From an uncultured Bacteroidales bacterium (GTDB lineage Bacteria; Bacteroidota; Bacteroidia; Bacteroidales; Bacteroidaceae), in contig CACYLU010000011.1 of the NCBI GenBank assembly GCA_902775375.1, positions 1-64,000 of the forward strand: a stretch of DNA of 64,000 nt, given 5' to 3'. Positions 34,240 through 42,865 of this stretch are shown here, one piece after another; positions within the stretch are counted from its first letter, which is position 1; every line of letters starts with the position of its first letter. A program made the position numbers and the translations under genes. A model generated the notes under the pieces. It was not told the DNA's origin, did not search any database, and saw nothing but the letters and a program-made list of their open reading frames with translations.

Positions 34240-34944
34240 TCAAACGTATAATAAGAAAATGCAAGGAATCTTGCTCAGGTCAGGCACATGTCCTTTCCAT
34301 TCCTTCAGCGTCTTTGTCTTGATATATTCATCCTCGCAAGTGATGTTGGCAGCAATGCAAAGGCGTGTCTGCGGACGGCAGTTCTTCAGAATGTCCTCCA
34401 CCATCTTGTTGTTACGGTAGGGCGTCTCGATAAAGAGTTGCGTCTGATGCTCGATAGCAGCACGCTGCTCCAATGCTTTCAGCTTCTTGCCACGCTCTGT
34501 TGGCTCGATGGGCAGGTAGCCGTTAAAAGCAAAACTCTGTCCGTTAAAGCCACTGCCCATCACACTCAGTATGATGCTCGACGGCCCAATGAGTGGCACC
34601 ACAGGCAAGTTCTTTCGTTGTGCTATGGCCACCACGTCAGCCCCTGGGTCTGCCACAGCTGGACAACCTGCTTCTGAAATGACTCCCATAGGGTTACCTT
34701 CCTCTAAAGGCTTCAGATAGCCACTGATGTCTTGGGGTGAAGTATGCTTGTTCAAGGGATAGAACTGCAGTTCGTCAATATTGATATCCTTGTCCACCTT
34801 CTTGAGGAAGCGACGTGCCGAACGCACATCCTCTACGATGAAATGGCGGATGCCCAGTATCACTTCTTTGTTGTACGAAGGCAGTACCCTCTCAACGGTG
34901 GTATCGCCCAACAATACAGGTATCAGGTATAGAGCAGTTTTCAT
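34240..34944 (-). CDS. RsmI-like tetrapyrrole-methylase-fold methyltransferase
   Basis: This 234-residue SAM-dependent methylase has SEAGCPAVADPG (RsmI group: SDAGTP..SDPG), VVPLIGPSSIILSVMGSG and FIETPYRNNKM. It belongs to the family of RsmI, which methylates the ribose of C1402 in 16S rRNA, but is shorter and more divergent than E. coli RsmI. The rRNA target is therefore a family-based inference. Its start shares one base with the lipA stop (TAATG). Confidence 0.8.
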   Translation of the reverse strand: MKTALYLIPVLLGDTTVERVLPSYNKEVILGIRHFIVEDVRSARRFLKKVDKDINIDELQFYPLNKHTSPQDISGYLKPLEEGNPMGVISEAGCPAVADPGADVVAIAQRKNLPVVPLIGPSSIILSVMGSGFNGQSFAFNGYLPIEPTERGKKLKALEQRAAIEHQTQLFIETPYRNNKMVEDILKNCRPQTRLCIAANITCEDEYIKTKTLKEWKGHVPDLSKIPCIFLLYV

Positions 34945-35804
34945 TATCTAATATCTTTTTTCATCATAGCCCTTTCAGCATAATAGGAGGAACGTACCAA
35001 AGGGCCGCTCTCTACCATCTTGAAGCCTTTGCCAAGGGCAGTCTTCTTGTATTCAGCAAACTGTGCCGGAGTAACATACTCCTGCACTGGATAATGCTTG
35101 TGGGTGGGTTGTAGGTATTGCCCGATGGTAAGGATGGAACAACCAACAGCCAACAGGTCGTCCATCGTTTCCTCCACCTCGGCTGTTGTTTCGCCCAAGC
35201 CCACCATGATGCCTGTCTTGGTAGGGATGGGACTCTCAGCTATCTGCTTGAGCACTTGAAGACTTCGGTCGTAGGTGGCCACACTGCGCACTACTGGTGT
35301 CAGTCGTCGCACCGTCTCCATGTTATGTGATATCACATCGGGCTGGGCATCAATAATGCTGGCAATCAACTCCTCTCGCCCCATGAAGTCAGGTATCAGC
35401 ACCTCCATCGTCACGATGGGGTTGAGTTCCTTGATGGCCTTGATGGTGGCCACCCAGTGTGCTGCTCCGTAGTCGGGCAGGTCATCTCTATCAACCGAGG
35501 TGATGACAGCATGGTTGAGTTGCATCAGTTGGATGGACTCTGCCACATGCTGAGGCTCAGCCTCGTCCAAGGGCAGGGGCTTCCCGCTGTTGGTGTTGCA
35601 GAACTTGCAGCATCGAGTACAGATATTTCCCCCAATCATGAAGGTGGCAGTGCCTCGCCCCCAGCACTCGCCGATGTTGGGACACCGCCCACTGCTGCAA
35701 ATAGTGTGCAGACAATGGGTATCCACTATCTTCTTGGTGTGGGTGTATCGCTCGTTGGCACCAAAGTTTACCTTCAGCCAATCTGGTTTCCTCAGGTGCT
35801 CCAT
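34944..35804 (-). CDS. lipA: Lipoyl synthase
   Basis: This 286-residue radical SAM enzyme inserts two sulfurs into protein-bound octanoyl groups. Both iron-sulfur motifs are present: the auxiliary cluster CX4CX5C (Cys36, Cys41, Cys47) and the radical SAM CX3CX2C (Cys62, Cys66, Cys69). The C-terminal serine ligand motif is seen as GPLVRSSYYAE. Full length. It overlaps the DPP-IV stop and the methylase start by one base each, indicating tight translational coupling. Confidence 0.96.
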   Translation of the reverse strand: MEHLRKPDWLKVNFGANERYTHTKKIVDTHCLHTICSSGRCPNIGECWGRGTATFMIGGNICTRCCKFCNTNSGKPLPLDEAEPQHVAESIQLMQLNHAVITSVDRDDLPDYGAAHWVATIKAIKELNPIVTMEVLIPDFMGREELIASIIDAQPDVISHNMETVRRLTPVVRSVATYDRSLQVLKQIAESPIPTKTGIMVGLGETTAEVEETMDDLLAVGCSILTIGQYLQPTHKHYPVQEYVTPAQFAEYKKTALGKGFKMVESGPLVRSSYYAERAMMKKDIR

Positions 35805-38017
35805 TATTTCTTCAACTGCTGATTAAAGAAATTGGTAATCTTGGTATAGAGATGCTGGCGCGTGTTGCCACCAGCAATGCTATGGTTACGGTTGGTATAT
35901 ACCTGCATGTCAAACTGCTTGCCCTTCTGCACCAGTGTTTCGGCATATTCGGCAGCATTCTGGAAGTGCACGTTGTCGTCAGCCATACCATGAATCAGCA
36001 GCAAGTTGCCGCTCAGCTTGTCGGCACGCTCCATAGCAGATGCAGCCTTGTAGCCATCGGGATTCTCCTGTGGCGTACGCATGTATCGCTCACCATATAC
36101 GGTGTCGTAGTAGTTCCAGTCGGTCACTGGTGCCACAGCTACACCAGCTTTGAATACAGGTGTGCCTTCGCTCATGCTCATCAGTGTCATGTAGCCACCA
36201 TAGCTCCATCCCCAAATGCCGATATTGGCTTTGTCAACGTAGGGTTGTTGCCCCATATATTCCGCCACTGCCACTTGGTCTTGTGCTTCTTTTACACCCA
36301 GATTCTGGTAGGTTTGCTTTTCAAAGTCAGCACCACGGCCTCCTGTACCTCGACCATCCACGCAAACTACGATATAGCCTTGTGATGCCATATAGGTTTC
36401 CCAACTCACACTGAACTGGTCTTGCACTTGCTGAGAGCCTGGGCCACTGTACTGATACTGCAACACTGGATACTTCTTCGATGCGTCAAAGTTGGCTGGT
36501 TTCATCATCCAGCCATTCAACTGTGTCCCCCTTGAGGTGGTGAAACTGAAGAATTCCTTCTTCGGCATGTTGTATTGAGCCAGTTTCTGCTTCAGCTCAG
36601 CATTGTCAATCAAAGTGGTCAGCACCTTACCGTTGTTATCGTTGAGGGTAATCAGTGTTGGGGTAGTCAGATTCGTATAACGGTTCAGGTAGTATTTCAT
36701 GTTACTGCTGAACAGTGCATTGTTCACACCTACCTGTTGTGATAGCTTGGTCTTTTTGCCTTTCTTGTCTACTTTATAAACTGCCTTGCGCAATGGACTC
36801 TCCTCGTTGCTGGTAAAATAGAAAGTCTCGTCAGCAGGCGAGTAGCCCAAGAACTCCTTTACCTCGTAGTTGCCAGCTGTTACTTGTTTCACCAAGTTGC
36901 CTTGCAGTGTGTACCAATACAGGTGGTTGAAGCCACTCTTCTCGCTGGTGAAGGTGAAGTTGTTGTCATAGAAGTGGATGTTGCCCAATACCTCCTCCTT
37001 GATATAGGTGTCGCTCTCGTCGCGCAGCACCAGTTTGCAGACCGTACTACGGGCATTACCCATGTACATATCCAAACGGTTCTGATGACGGTTCATCGTC
37101 ACAATCGCCAGTTGGTCGGGTTGCTTGGTGAAATAGATGCGAGGGATATAAGCCCCTTCTTCCAAAGGCACCTGCATAGTGCGCGTCACCTTGCTTTGGA
37201 TATCGAAGGTGCGCACTTCCACTTTGCTGTTAGCCTCACCAGTCTTTGGATATTTGTAGGTGTAGGCGCCAGGATATTTGGCATAATCGTTATACTTGGG
37301 GGCAGCTCCTGCAAACAATGGGAAAGAGTAGGTTGGTACCTTGCTCTCATCGTAGCGAATGAAAGCCAGCATCTTACTGTCGGCACTGAATTCCATCGCA
37401 CGGCTCATTGAGAATTCCTCCTCATACACCCAGTCGGGCACACCGTTGATAATGGCATTGCGCTTGCCATCTTCCGTTACCTGGCTCTCGCTGTTGCCGA
37501 ACAATAGTTTTACCAAGAAGATATTGTTGTCGCGCATGAAAGCCACCATCGATCCGTCGGGCGAGAATACGGGAGCCTGTTGAGAACCACCGTCAGAAAG
37601 TCTTTCAACGGCATTGCGTATTTGGCCAGATGTGTTTCTACGCAAACTATAGAGATAATACACTGCCTTGAACGAACGGCGATAGATAGACTCTGACTCC
37701 GTTGCAATGAGCAAAGTCTGTCCGTCAGGAGAATACTCGTAGCTGTCAAAGCGCTTGAAAGGACAATCGCGAGCCGTAGCCACATCAAACAGCACTTCCA
37801 CCTGCTGTCCTGTCTTGAATGAATACTTGATGACCTGCGTGCGTTCCTGGTTCATCTGTGAATAGTGCTCACCATCGCCTGGTATGGGTGTCACACCATA
37901 GATGTTGCGAGGGGTGAACTCGCCTCTCAACACATCGTTCAACTCCAGGCTCCTGCCTTGTGCCCATGCCATCACTGTGCACAGACACAACATAATAGTA
38001 ATGCCAATATGCTTCAT
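35804..38017 (-). CDS. Dipeptidyl peptidase IV-type serine peptidase (S9B)
   Basis: This 737-residue protein has a signal peptide (cleavage near AWA/QG, residue 19), an eight-bladed beta-propeller domain (about 40-480) and a C-terminal alpha/beta-hydrolase. The hydrolase has the nucleophile in GWSYGGY (Ser near 605), Asp in GMADDNVHF and His in NRNHSIAGG. The DW/YEEE element for binding a free N-terminus is seen as DWVYEEEF. It cleaves X-Pro dipeptides from peptides in the periplasm. First gene of a five-gene minus-strand run with a good promoter (38047-38078). Confidence 0.93.
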   Translation of the reverse strand: MKHIGITIMLCLCTVMAWAQGRSLELNDVLRGEFTPRNIYGVTPIPGDGEHYSQMNQERTQVIKYSFKTGQQVEVLFDVATARDCPFKRFDSYEYSPDGQTLLIATESESIYRRSFKAVYYLYSLRRNTSGQIRNAVERLSDGGSQQAPVFSPDGSMVAFMRDNNIFLVKLLFGNSESQVTEDGKRNAIINGVPDWVYEEEFSMSRAMEFSADSKMLAFIRYDESKVPTYSFPLFAGAAPKYNDYAKYPGAYTYKYPKTGEANSKVEVRTFDIQSKVTRTMQVPLEEGAYIPRIYFTKQPDQLAIVTMNRHQNRLDMYMGNARSTVCKLVLRDESDTYIKEEVLGNIHFYDNNFTFTSEKSGFNHLYWYTLQGNLVKQVTAGNYEVKEFLGYSPADETFYFTSNEESPLRKAVYKVDKKGKKTKLSQQVGVNNALFSSNMKYYLNRYTNLTTPTLITLNDNNGKVLTTLIDNAELKQKLAQYNMPKKEFFSFTTSRGTQLNGWMMKPANFDASKKYPVLQYQYSGPGSQQVQDQFSVSWETYMASQGYIVVCVDGRGTGGRGADFEKQTYQNLGVKEAQDQVAVAEYMGQQPYVDKANIGIWGWSYGGYMTLMSMSEGTPVFKAGVAVAPVTDWNYYDTVYGERYMRTPQENPDGYKAASAMERADKLSGNLLLIHGMADDNVHFQNAAEYAETLVQKGKQFDMQVYTNRNHSIAGGNTRQHLYTKITNFFNQQLKK

Positions 38018-38046
38018 AAAAAATAGTTTTCTTATTTCTTAATCTA

Positions 38047-38078
38047 CAAAGATAGTGAAAGCCAAGTACAGAAGCAAA
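38047..38078 (-). promoter_or_regulatory. Promoter of the DPP-IV/lipA/GH35 operon
   Basis: On the minus strand TTTG (38078-38075), 20 bp, TATCTTTG (38054-38047), 30 nt before the ATG at 38017. Confidence 0.75.
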
Positions 38079-38179
38079 TTTTGGAGCAGCGAATTTACAA
38101 ATGCTTGCATTTGATAATGAGTCGTGACAAAATTCAGCGAAGCTAAAATAAACTTGTTTATTTTTTATGTTGAGACGAA

Positions 38180-38806
38180 TTACACCAAGTGATATTCTAT
38201 GGCCTTCCTAACCAAAGAGGCCGTATTGTTGGCATGAAGCTTCTCACGTAGATATTTTGTGTAGCTATGTATGGTTTCAAATCCCAAGCAGAGTTTAGAC
38301 GAAATCTCTTTCATGGTATACCCTTCAACTATCAGTTTGAGTATCTCTTTCTCTCGCAAGGTGAGTTTGACAGCAATGTCTTCTTGTTTGCTGTATTGCT
38401 GCTTTGCCTCCTGGCAGATGAAAGTCTCGCCTTTCATGACTAATTTGATACCCTCCGTAAACTCTTGAATGTCGGTGGTCTTGAGCATATATCCATGTGC
38501 CCCGTTGGCAAGAGCCCGATTTATGACGGTAGCTTCAGTATAAGAAGTCAGTATGATGGTTTTCATACGAGGAGCAGCATCCTGCAGCTGAGGCAAGGTG
38601 TCTATGCCATCGCCGTCGTTCATCGCTACATCCAGCAGTAAGAGATCTGGTTGTTGGTCTCTGCATGCCACAAGGCAGTCGGCCAAGGAATGCACACTGG
38701 CTACTACCTCTCCCAAAGGCTCTCCGTCTGTCGTCATCTCCTCCAAAATGCGGGTAATGCCTTCTGTCACTATCTGATGGTCATCTGCAATTATAATCTT
38801 ATACAT
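38180..38806 (-). CDS. LuxR/NarL-type response regulator
   Basis: This 208-residue protein has a receiver domain with the acidic pair DD near residue 9, phospho-acceptor Asp59 (LLLDVAMND), LTSYTEA and YMLK. A LuxR-type helix-turn-helix follows (LTLREKEILKLIVEGYTMKEISSKL). It is a DNA-binding regulator activated by the histidine kinase encoded 2 nt upstream. Targets are unknown. The divergently placed OmpA-like gene is a candidate only by position. Confidence 0.93.
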   Translation of the reverse strand: MYKIIIADDHQIVTEGITRILEEMTTDGEPLGEVVASVHSLADCLVACRDQQPDLLLLDVAMNDGDGIDTLPQLQDAAPRMKTIILTSYTEATVINRALANGAHGYMLKTTDIQEFTEGIKLVMKGETFICQEAKQQYSKQEDIAVKLTLREKEILKLIVEGYTMKEISSKLCLGFETIHSYTKYLREKLHANNTASLVRKAIEYHLV

Positions 38807-38808
38807 GG

Positions 38809-40746
38809 CTATTCTTTTATTTCAATGTTTACTTCAGTGCCTTCGCCAGGCTTAGAGTAAATATCCAGGAGTCCGTCAATGGCTTTCACACGTTGCTCAA
38901 TGCCTTGCATACCAAATCTTAGCGACTCTGTTTGCTCTGGCAACCCTTGCCCATTGTCACTTACGTTGACGGCTGTGTAACCCTCGTTCATGATGAGTTG
39001 CACATGGATATTATTGGCATGGGCGTTCTTAGCTGCATTGTTCACTAACTCATGGACAATATAATAAATAGCCTCCTCTTTCGCCTTCGGCAAACGGTGC
39101 TCTTTCCCTACGAATGTAAAACTCACCGTTGGCACCGACATACAGAAGTTGCTGAGAGCAGTATGCAAGCCATAGCGCTTCAGAGAGTCGGGCATGAGGT
39201 GATGCGCCACATTGCGCATTTCCACTACCGCCTCGTCTGTCAGCTTCAAGGCATTGTCCTTGGCGATGTCATCTTGTCTGTTTTGGGCAAATAGCTCCAG
39301 ATTCAGTTTGATGCCAGTGAGCAGGGCACCCATGCGGTCGTGTAAGTCACGCCCTATGCGTTCTCTCTCTTTGGCTTCAGCATCTATGCGTACCATCATT
39401 TCCTCATGCTGACGGCGTAGCTTGCGCCATCGCTCCACGATGAAGAACAGTATTACTACCAGGAGTAGGATAACACCACCCAAGATAGTGCCCCATGTGA
39501 ACCATTGTTTTTCTTTCTTCAAACGAGTAATCTCTGCTTCTTTCTGCAAGGTTTGGTATTTCACCTCCATCTGCGAGAGGCCACTTTGGTAATGCTCTGT
39601 TGAGAAGCGTTCCATACTTTGCTGCAGTTTGTGCACATATTCAGCAGCTTTCTCTTTTTGCCCCATTTGTGCATAGATCTCTGCCAACTGAGCATAATTG
39701 TCTATGTCGCTGTAGGTTTCGTTGGGGTCAGCATCTATGGCCAGCATTGCATAGTCGGCTGCTTTTTGCCATTCACGCTTCACCATCGATACCTCAGTAG
39801 CAGCACTATATACGTCCGATAAAGTCTCGGCACCCCTATCTTCATGCGCCAAAGCCAAAGCCTCCGTGATGAGGGTTTCTGCTTGCCTTACATCCACGTG
39901 CCCCTCCATCAGGTTGATTCTTGCCATTCCAGCCAGCACCTGCATGTAATCTTCAGGCTCTTCATCCTTGTGAGGCAAATAATAGGCATAACATGCGTTG
40001 GCAGCATCGAGTGCCAGCTGGTAGTTGTTGTTCCTGATGTGTACCTTCATCAGTCCTCGGGTGGGCAAAGCCACCATCAGCGAGTCGCCCGTTGCTGTGC
40101 CTTTTTCTATGGCCAATCGGAAGTTGCGCTCCGCTTCCTCATTATTGCCCATGCTGAAATACAACTCACCGATATTATGGTAGAGTATGGTCTGACTTTC
40201 ACGCCAGTTGTACTTCTCGAAGATGGGCAATGCCTTTTGGTAATACTCGATGGCGAGCAACACCTCGTCCTGAATGTTGTACAGGTTGCCGATGGAACCA
40301 TATAGTGACGACAGGTTATCATCGATATCCTTCTCAGAGTAGCGACTGTCAGAGCGCATGGAGTCGGTCACTGCCAATGCCTGATTATAGTATTTCAATG
40401 CTGTGTCATAGTCGTTGCTGCCATAAGCCCGCAAGCCCAAGAGGCGCAGGGCATCCACCCTGAGGTTCAATTTCTTGGCTGGATAGGTCAGTGCCAGCAG
40501 TTTGTGCGCATTCTCTTCCGATTTCTTGCCGTTGATTTGCAGATAGCCCCAAGCCAGGTCACGATAGGCCCGTAACAAGTCATCCCCCTGGGGTGGAGTG
40601 TGACTTGCCAATGCTGTCTCGATGGAATCCACATAACGACCTCGGTGGTCGCTATATTGTGCCATAAGGACTTTTGGCATTGATGTAGCCACCATTCCCA
40701 TCAGGAAGCACACAACACAAATGGCATTATTTGTTTTACGAATCAT
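38809..40746 (-). CDS. Sensor histidine kinase with periplasmic TPR region (HPK7 type)
   Basis: This 645-residue protein has an N-terminal signal or anchor segment, tetratricopeptide-like repeats (about 80-390, for example YGSNDYDTALKYYNQAL, VLLAIEYYQKALPIFEKY, MGNNEEAERNFRLAIE), a coiled stretch and one membrane helix (about 415-437). The cytoplasmic kinase has phospho-acceptor His in GRDLHDRMGALL (near 466) and an HATPase_c domain with VHELVNNAAKNA, DNGQGLPE and GMQGIEQRV. The TPR region should lie in the periplasm as the input domain. It pairs with the response regulator 2 nt downstream. Confidence 0.92.
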   Translation of the reverse strand: MIRKTNNAICVVCFLMGMVATSMPKVLMAQYSDHRGRYVDSIETALASHTPPQGDDLLRAYRDLAWGYLQINGKKSEENAHKLLALTYPAKKLNLRVDALRLLGLRAYGSNDYDTALKYYNQALAVTDSMRSDSRYSEKDIDDNLSSLYGSIGNLYNIQDEVLLAIEYYQKALPIFEKYNWRESQTILYHNIGELYFSMGNNEEAERNFRLAIEKGTATGDSLMVALPTRGLMKVHIRNNNYQLALDAANACYAYYLPHKDEEPEDYMQVLAGMARINLMEGHVDVRQAETLITEALALAHEDRGAETLSDVYSAATEVSMVKREWQKAADYAMLAIDADPNETYSDIDNYAQLAEIYAQMGQKEKAAEYVHKLQQSMERFSTEHYQSGLSQMEVKYQTLQKEAEITRLKKEKQWFTWGTILGGVILLLVVILFFIVERWRKLRRQHEEMMVRIDAEAKERERIGRDLHDRMGALLTGIKLNLELFAQNRQDDIAKDNALKLTDEAVVEMRNVAHHLMPDSLKRYGLHTALSNFCMSVPTVSFTFVGKEHRLPKAKEEAIYYIVHELVNNAAKNAHANNIHVQLIMNEGYTAVNVSDNGQGLPEQTESLRFGMQGIEQRVKAIDGLLDIYSKPGEGTEVNIEIKE

Positions 40747-40819
40747 ACCGCTAAGGTAATGATTATTGTCATTATTCCCCTATAGTTTTTCCATTTATTT
40801 GGCAGTGTCACCGCAAAAA

Positions 40820-40833
40820 CCCCCAATTGGGGG
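40820..40833. repeat. Palindrome CCCCCAATTGGGGG
   Basis: A perfect 14-bp palindrome followed by ATTGT, upstream of the OmpA-like gene promoter. A related sequence, with CCCCC and GGGGGATTGT arms, forms the terminator at 57811-57843. Confidence 0.7.
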
Positions 40834-40834
40834 A

Positions 40835-40865
40835 TTGTGTGATAGTCCGATAACGAATAATTTTG
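40835..40865 (+). promoter_or_regulatory. Promoter of the OmpA-like gene
   Basis: TAATTTTG (40858-40865) is a perfect -7 element 32 nt before the ATG. A partial -33 (TTG at 40835-40837) lies about 20 bp upstream. A second TTTG/AACTTTTG pair (40862-40892) would start at the ATG itself and is less likely. Confidence 0.5.
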
Positions 40866-40897
40866 TAATCACATAATAATTATAAACTTTTGTCGTT

Positions 40898-42199
40898 ATG
40901 AAAAGATTATTGATGTTTATGGCAGTGTTGGCATTGGCATTGAGCTATTCACCCAATGTTGATGCTCAGGGATTCTTGAAGAATCTTGGTAAGAAAATGG
41001 TAGAGAAAGCTAAGCAGAAGGTAGAAGATAAGATTTTGAATGAAGAGGACAAAGCTGCTGATGCTGTGCTTAATGGCGATGCCGATGACTCTGATAGCAA
41101 GAGCAATCGAGTAAAAGAAGAGGAGGCAGAGGTTGTTGACGATACTCCAGATGCAGTTTCAAATAATGTCAAGAGTGACTTCGTTCGTGGCAGCGTGATT
41201 CTTTTTGAAGATGACTTCGCCAGTGAACAGATAGGAGAGTTCCCTTCTAAGTGGGATGTTAATGGAGGCAGTGCTGAAACAGCCTCTATCAACGGTAAGA
41301 AGTATCTGAACTTTACAGATGATTGGAATGAAGTGGGTCCCTTGATGACGAATATGGAGTCATATCTGCCTGATGTTTTTACACTTGAGTGGGATGTCTT
41401 CTATAGCAAGTCTGGTGATTTCGGTCAGGCTGAATTAAATGTGGTTTTCATGAGAAAGGGTTCTTGGAATGACCAGGCAGGCAATGTTGCATTAACATAC
41501 CGTCCAGGTAGTCCTGATGCTTATGGAGGCTACAGATTCGAAAAAGGCGCTGGCGCGTCGGGTGATGTGACCGGAAGTTTGGATTGGGGACAAATAAAGA
41601 ATTTCGTCAAAATTGGAGCATGGAATCACTTTGCAGTGTCTTTTAACAAGCGTGCTTTCAAATTCTATATCAACAATAATAGAGTCATTAATCTTCCGAA
41701 TGCGTTAGCCCCTGAGCGAATCTCACTAATCTGCGTCGGTGATTACAAATACAGAGGATTCACCAATGTCGTTCTTGCTGCTGGTGCTGTTGACCTCTAT
41801 GAACGTCAGACTACAGACTTATCTGCTGCAGCTGCAGCCGTTGAGAAAGCCATTGCCGAGACAGGTAAGTTCGTCACCAACAATATCCTCTTTGAGACAG
41901 GCAAGTCAACCCTGAAGCCAGAGTCAATGGAGGAAATCCAGAAGGTGGCTGAATATATGAAAGCCAACCCAACCGCTCGCTTCGAGGTGCAAGGTCATAC
42001 TGACAATCAAGGTTCCGACAAGATCAACGACCCGTTGAGCCAGGAACGAGCTGAGGCTGTGGTGAAGGCGCTCGAAGGTCAGGGTGTTGATCCATTCAAC
42101 CTGCGTCCAGTAGGCAAAGGCAGCCACGAACCAGTAGCCGACAATGGTACAGAGGCAGGTCGTGCCCAGAACCGTCGTGTGGAATTTATCAAGCGGTGA
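40898..42199 (+). CDS. OmpA-family envelope protein
   Basis: This 433-residue protein has a signal peptide (cleavage near VDA/QG, residue 23), a charged low-complexity stretch (about 30-95) and a jelly-roll-like middle domain (about 100-300; SVILFEDDFASEQIGEFPSKW opens it). The C-terminal OmpA-like peptidoglycan-binding domain (about 320-433) has NNILFETGKSTLKPES, FEVQGHTDNQGSD and LSQERAEAVVKAL, ending NRRVEFIKR. It probably ties an envelope structure to peptidoglycan. Its last codons and 3' flank are part of a 78-bp tandem repeat. Confidence 0.88.
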   Translation: MKRLLMFMAVLALALSYSPNVDAQGFLKNLGKKMVEKAKQKVEDKILNEEDKAADAVLNGDADDSDSKSNRVKEEEAEVVDDTPDAVSNNVKSDFVRGSVILFEDDFASEQIGEFPSKWDVNGGSAETASINGKKYLNFTDDWNEVGPLMTNMESYLPDVFTLEWDVFYSKSGDFGQAELNVVFMRKGSWNDQAGNVALTYRPGSPDAYGGYRFEKGAGASGDVTGSLDWGQIKNFVKIGAWNHFAVSFNKRAFKFYINNNRVINLPNALAPERISLICVGDYKYRGFTNVVLAAGAVDLYERQTTDLSAAAAAVEKAIAETGKFVTNNILFETGKSTLKPESMEEIQKVAEYMKANPTARFEVQGHTDNQGSDKINDPLSQERAEAVVKALEGQGVDPFNLRPVGKGSHEPVADNGTEAGRAQNRRVEFIKR

Positions 42200-42377
42200 G
42201 CGCAGAGGTGAGAGCTCGCTCTCAACCTATGCCGAGCCGCGCCGATAAATGGACAAAGTCAATTCATCAAGCGGTGAGCGCAGAGGTGAGAACTCGCTCT
42301 CAAACTATGCCGAGACGCGACGATGAATGGGCGCAACCAATTCATAAAAAATAAATGGTCATAGCCAATTCTTCAAG
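42183..42377 (+). repeat. 78-bp tandem repeat at the OmpA-like gene 3' end
   Basis: Copy 1 (42183-42260) begins in the last codons of the OmpA-like gene. Copy 2 (42261-42338) is nearly identical and repeats CAATTCATCAAGCGGTGA, so it encodes a second QFIKR-stop. Copy 3 starts exactly 78 bp later (42339) but is cut down to about 28 bp. A fourth start, AATTCTTCAAG, is at 42367. Each full copy holds a small inverted repeat (TGAGAG CTCG CTCTCA). Confidence 0.85.
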
Positions 42378-42571
42378 AAGTGAACCTGTAATCGTTTGCA
42401 GAACTTTAAGATTAAGCCCGATGATGCTTTGTCGGGCTTAATCTTTACATATAGATAAGTCCGTGTCCCCATACACGATGTTGTGCTGATGACTGTCAGT
42501 GCAGCCGTAAGAATCGATATCGCCAATTGAATAACGGATTTCTTGTCAGTACGTCTCTTGACTGATTGCAT
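42359..42571 (-). CDS. Smalltalk-like small protein, orphan and possibly extended
   Basis: This is a 70-codon ORF. Residues about 8-36 (DKKSVIQLAISILTAALTVI followed by STTSCMGT) resemble the very short Bacteroidales 'smalltalk' proteins: a few charged residues, one hydrophobic helix and a T-S-C-M end. Canonical members stop soon after that motif. Here the frame runs on for about 34 residues through a strong hairpin (42408-42445), so the tail is probably not part of the original protein. The HU-like and amidase genes I would expect beside smalltalk genes are absent. The match is from memory of the family pattern, hence moderate confidence. Confidence 0.45.
   Translation of the reverse strand: MQSVKRRTDKKSVIQLAISILTAALTVISTTSCMGTRTYLYVKIKPDKASSGLILKFCKRLQVHFLKNWL
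42408..42445. terminator. 14-bp stem hairpin inside the smalltalk-like ORF tail
   Basis: AAGATTAAGCCCGA (42408-42421) pairs perfectly with TCGGGCTTAATCTT (42432-42445) around a 10-nt loop. It follows the smalltalk core on the minus strand. The T-run is short on either strand, so it is a probable but not certain terminator. Confidence 0.5.
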
Positions 42572-42719
42572 CAGTAACGCCTTTTAGCTTGCCTCGGATG
42601 ATTAATTAACTGTAACAATAAGTCAAAGATCATTTGCGACGAAATACTCCTCGCCACTATACGCATATATATACACTATGCTCTGCTGTCCATAAACGCC
42701 CCATGAAGCGCCCAAATCA

Positions 42720-42778
42720 TTTAGCGGAAGTAAAAGGTGGGTTTACTAGAACTAAACTGCCCATTTAGCGGTAGTAAA
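42720..42778 (+). repeat. Three 15-bp iteron-like repeats at 22-bp spacing
   Basis: TTTAGCGGAAGTAAA (42720-42734), TTTACTAGAACTAAA (42742-42756) and TTTAGCGGTAGTAAA (42764-42778) are separated by 7-nt spacers. All begin TTTA and end TAAA. The middle one resembles the reverse orientation of the others. Helical phasing (22 bp, two turns) suggests protein binding. Confidence 0.7.
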
Positions 42779-42865
42779 GCCCAGACCTTTCAGAATACTC
42801 ATATTCCTCAGGATTTATTCTTTGTTGTATATACTAAAAACTATGCATATCCATGCGAGCGTTGC

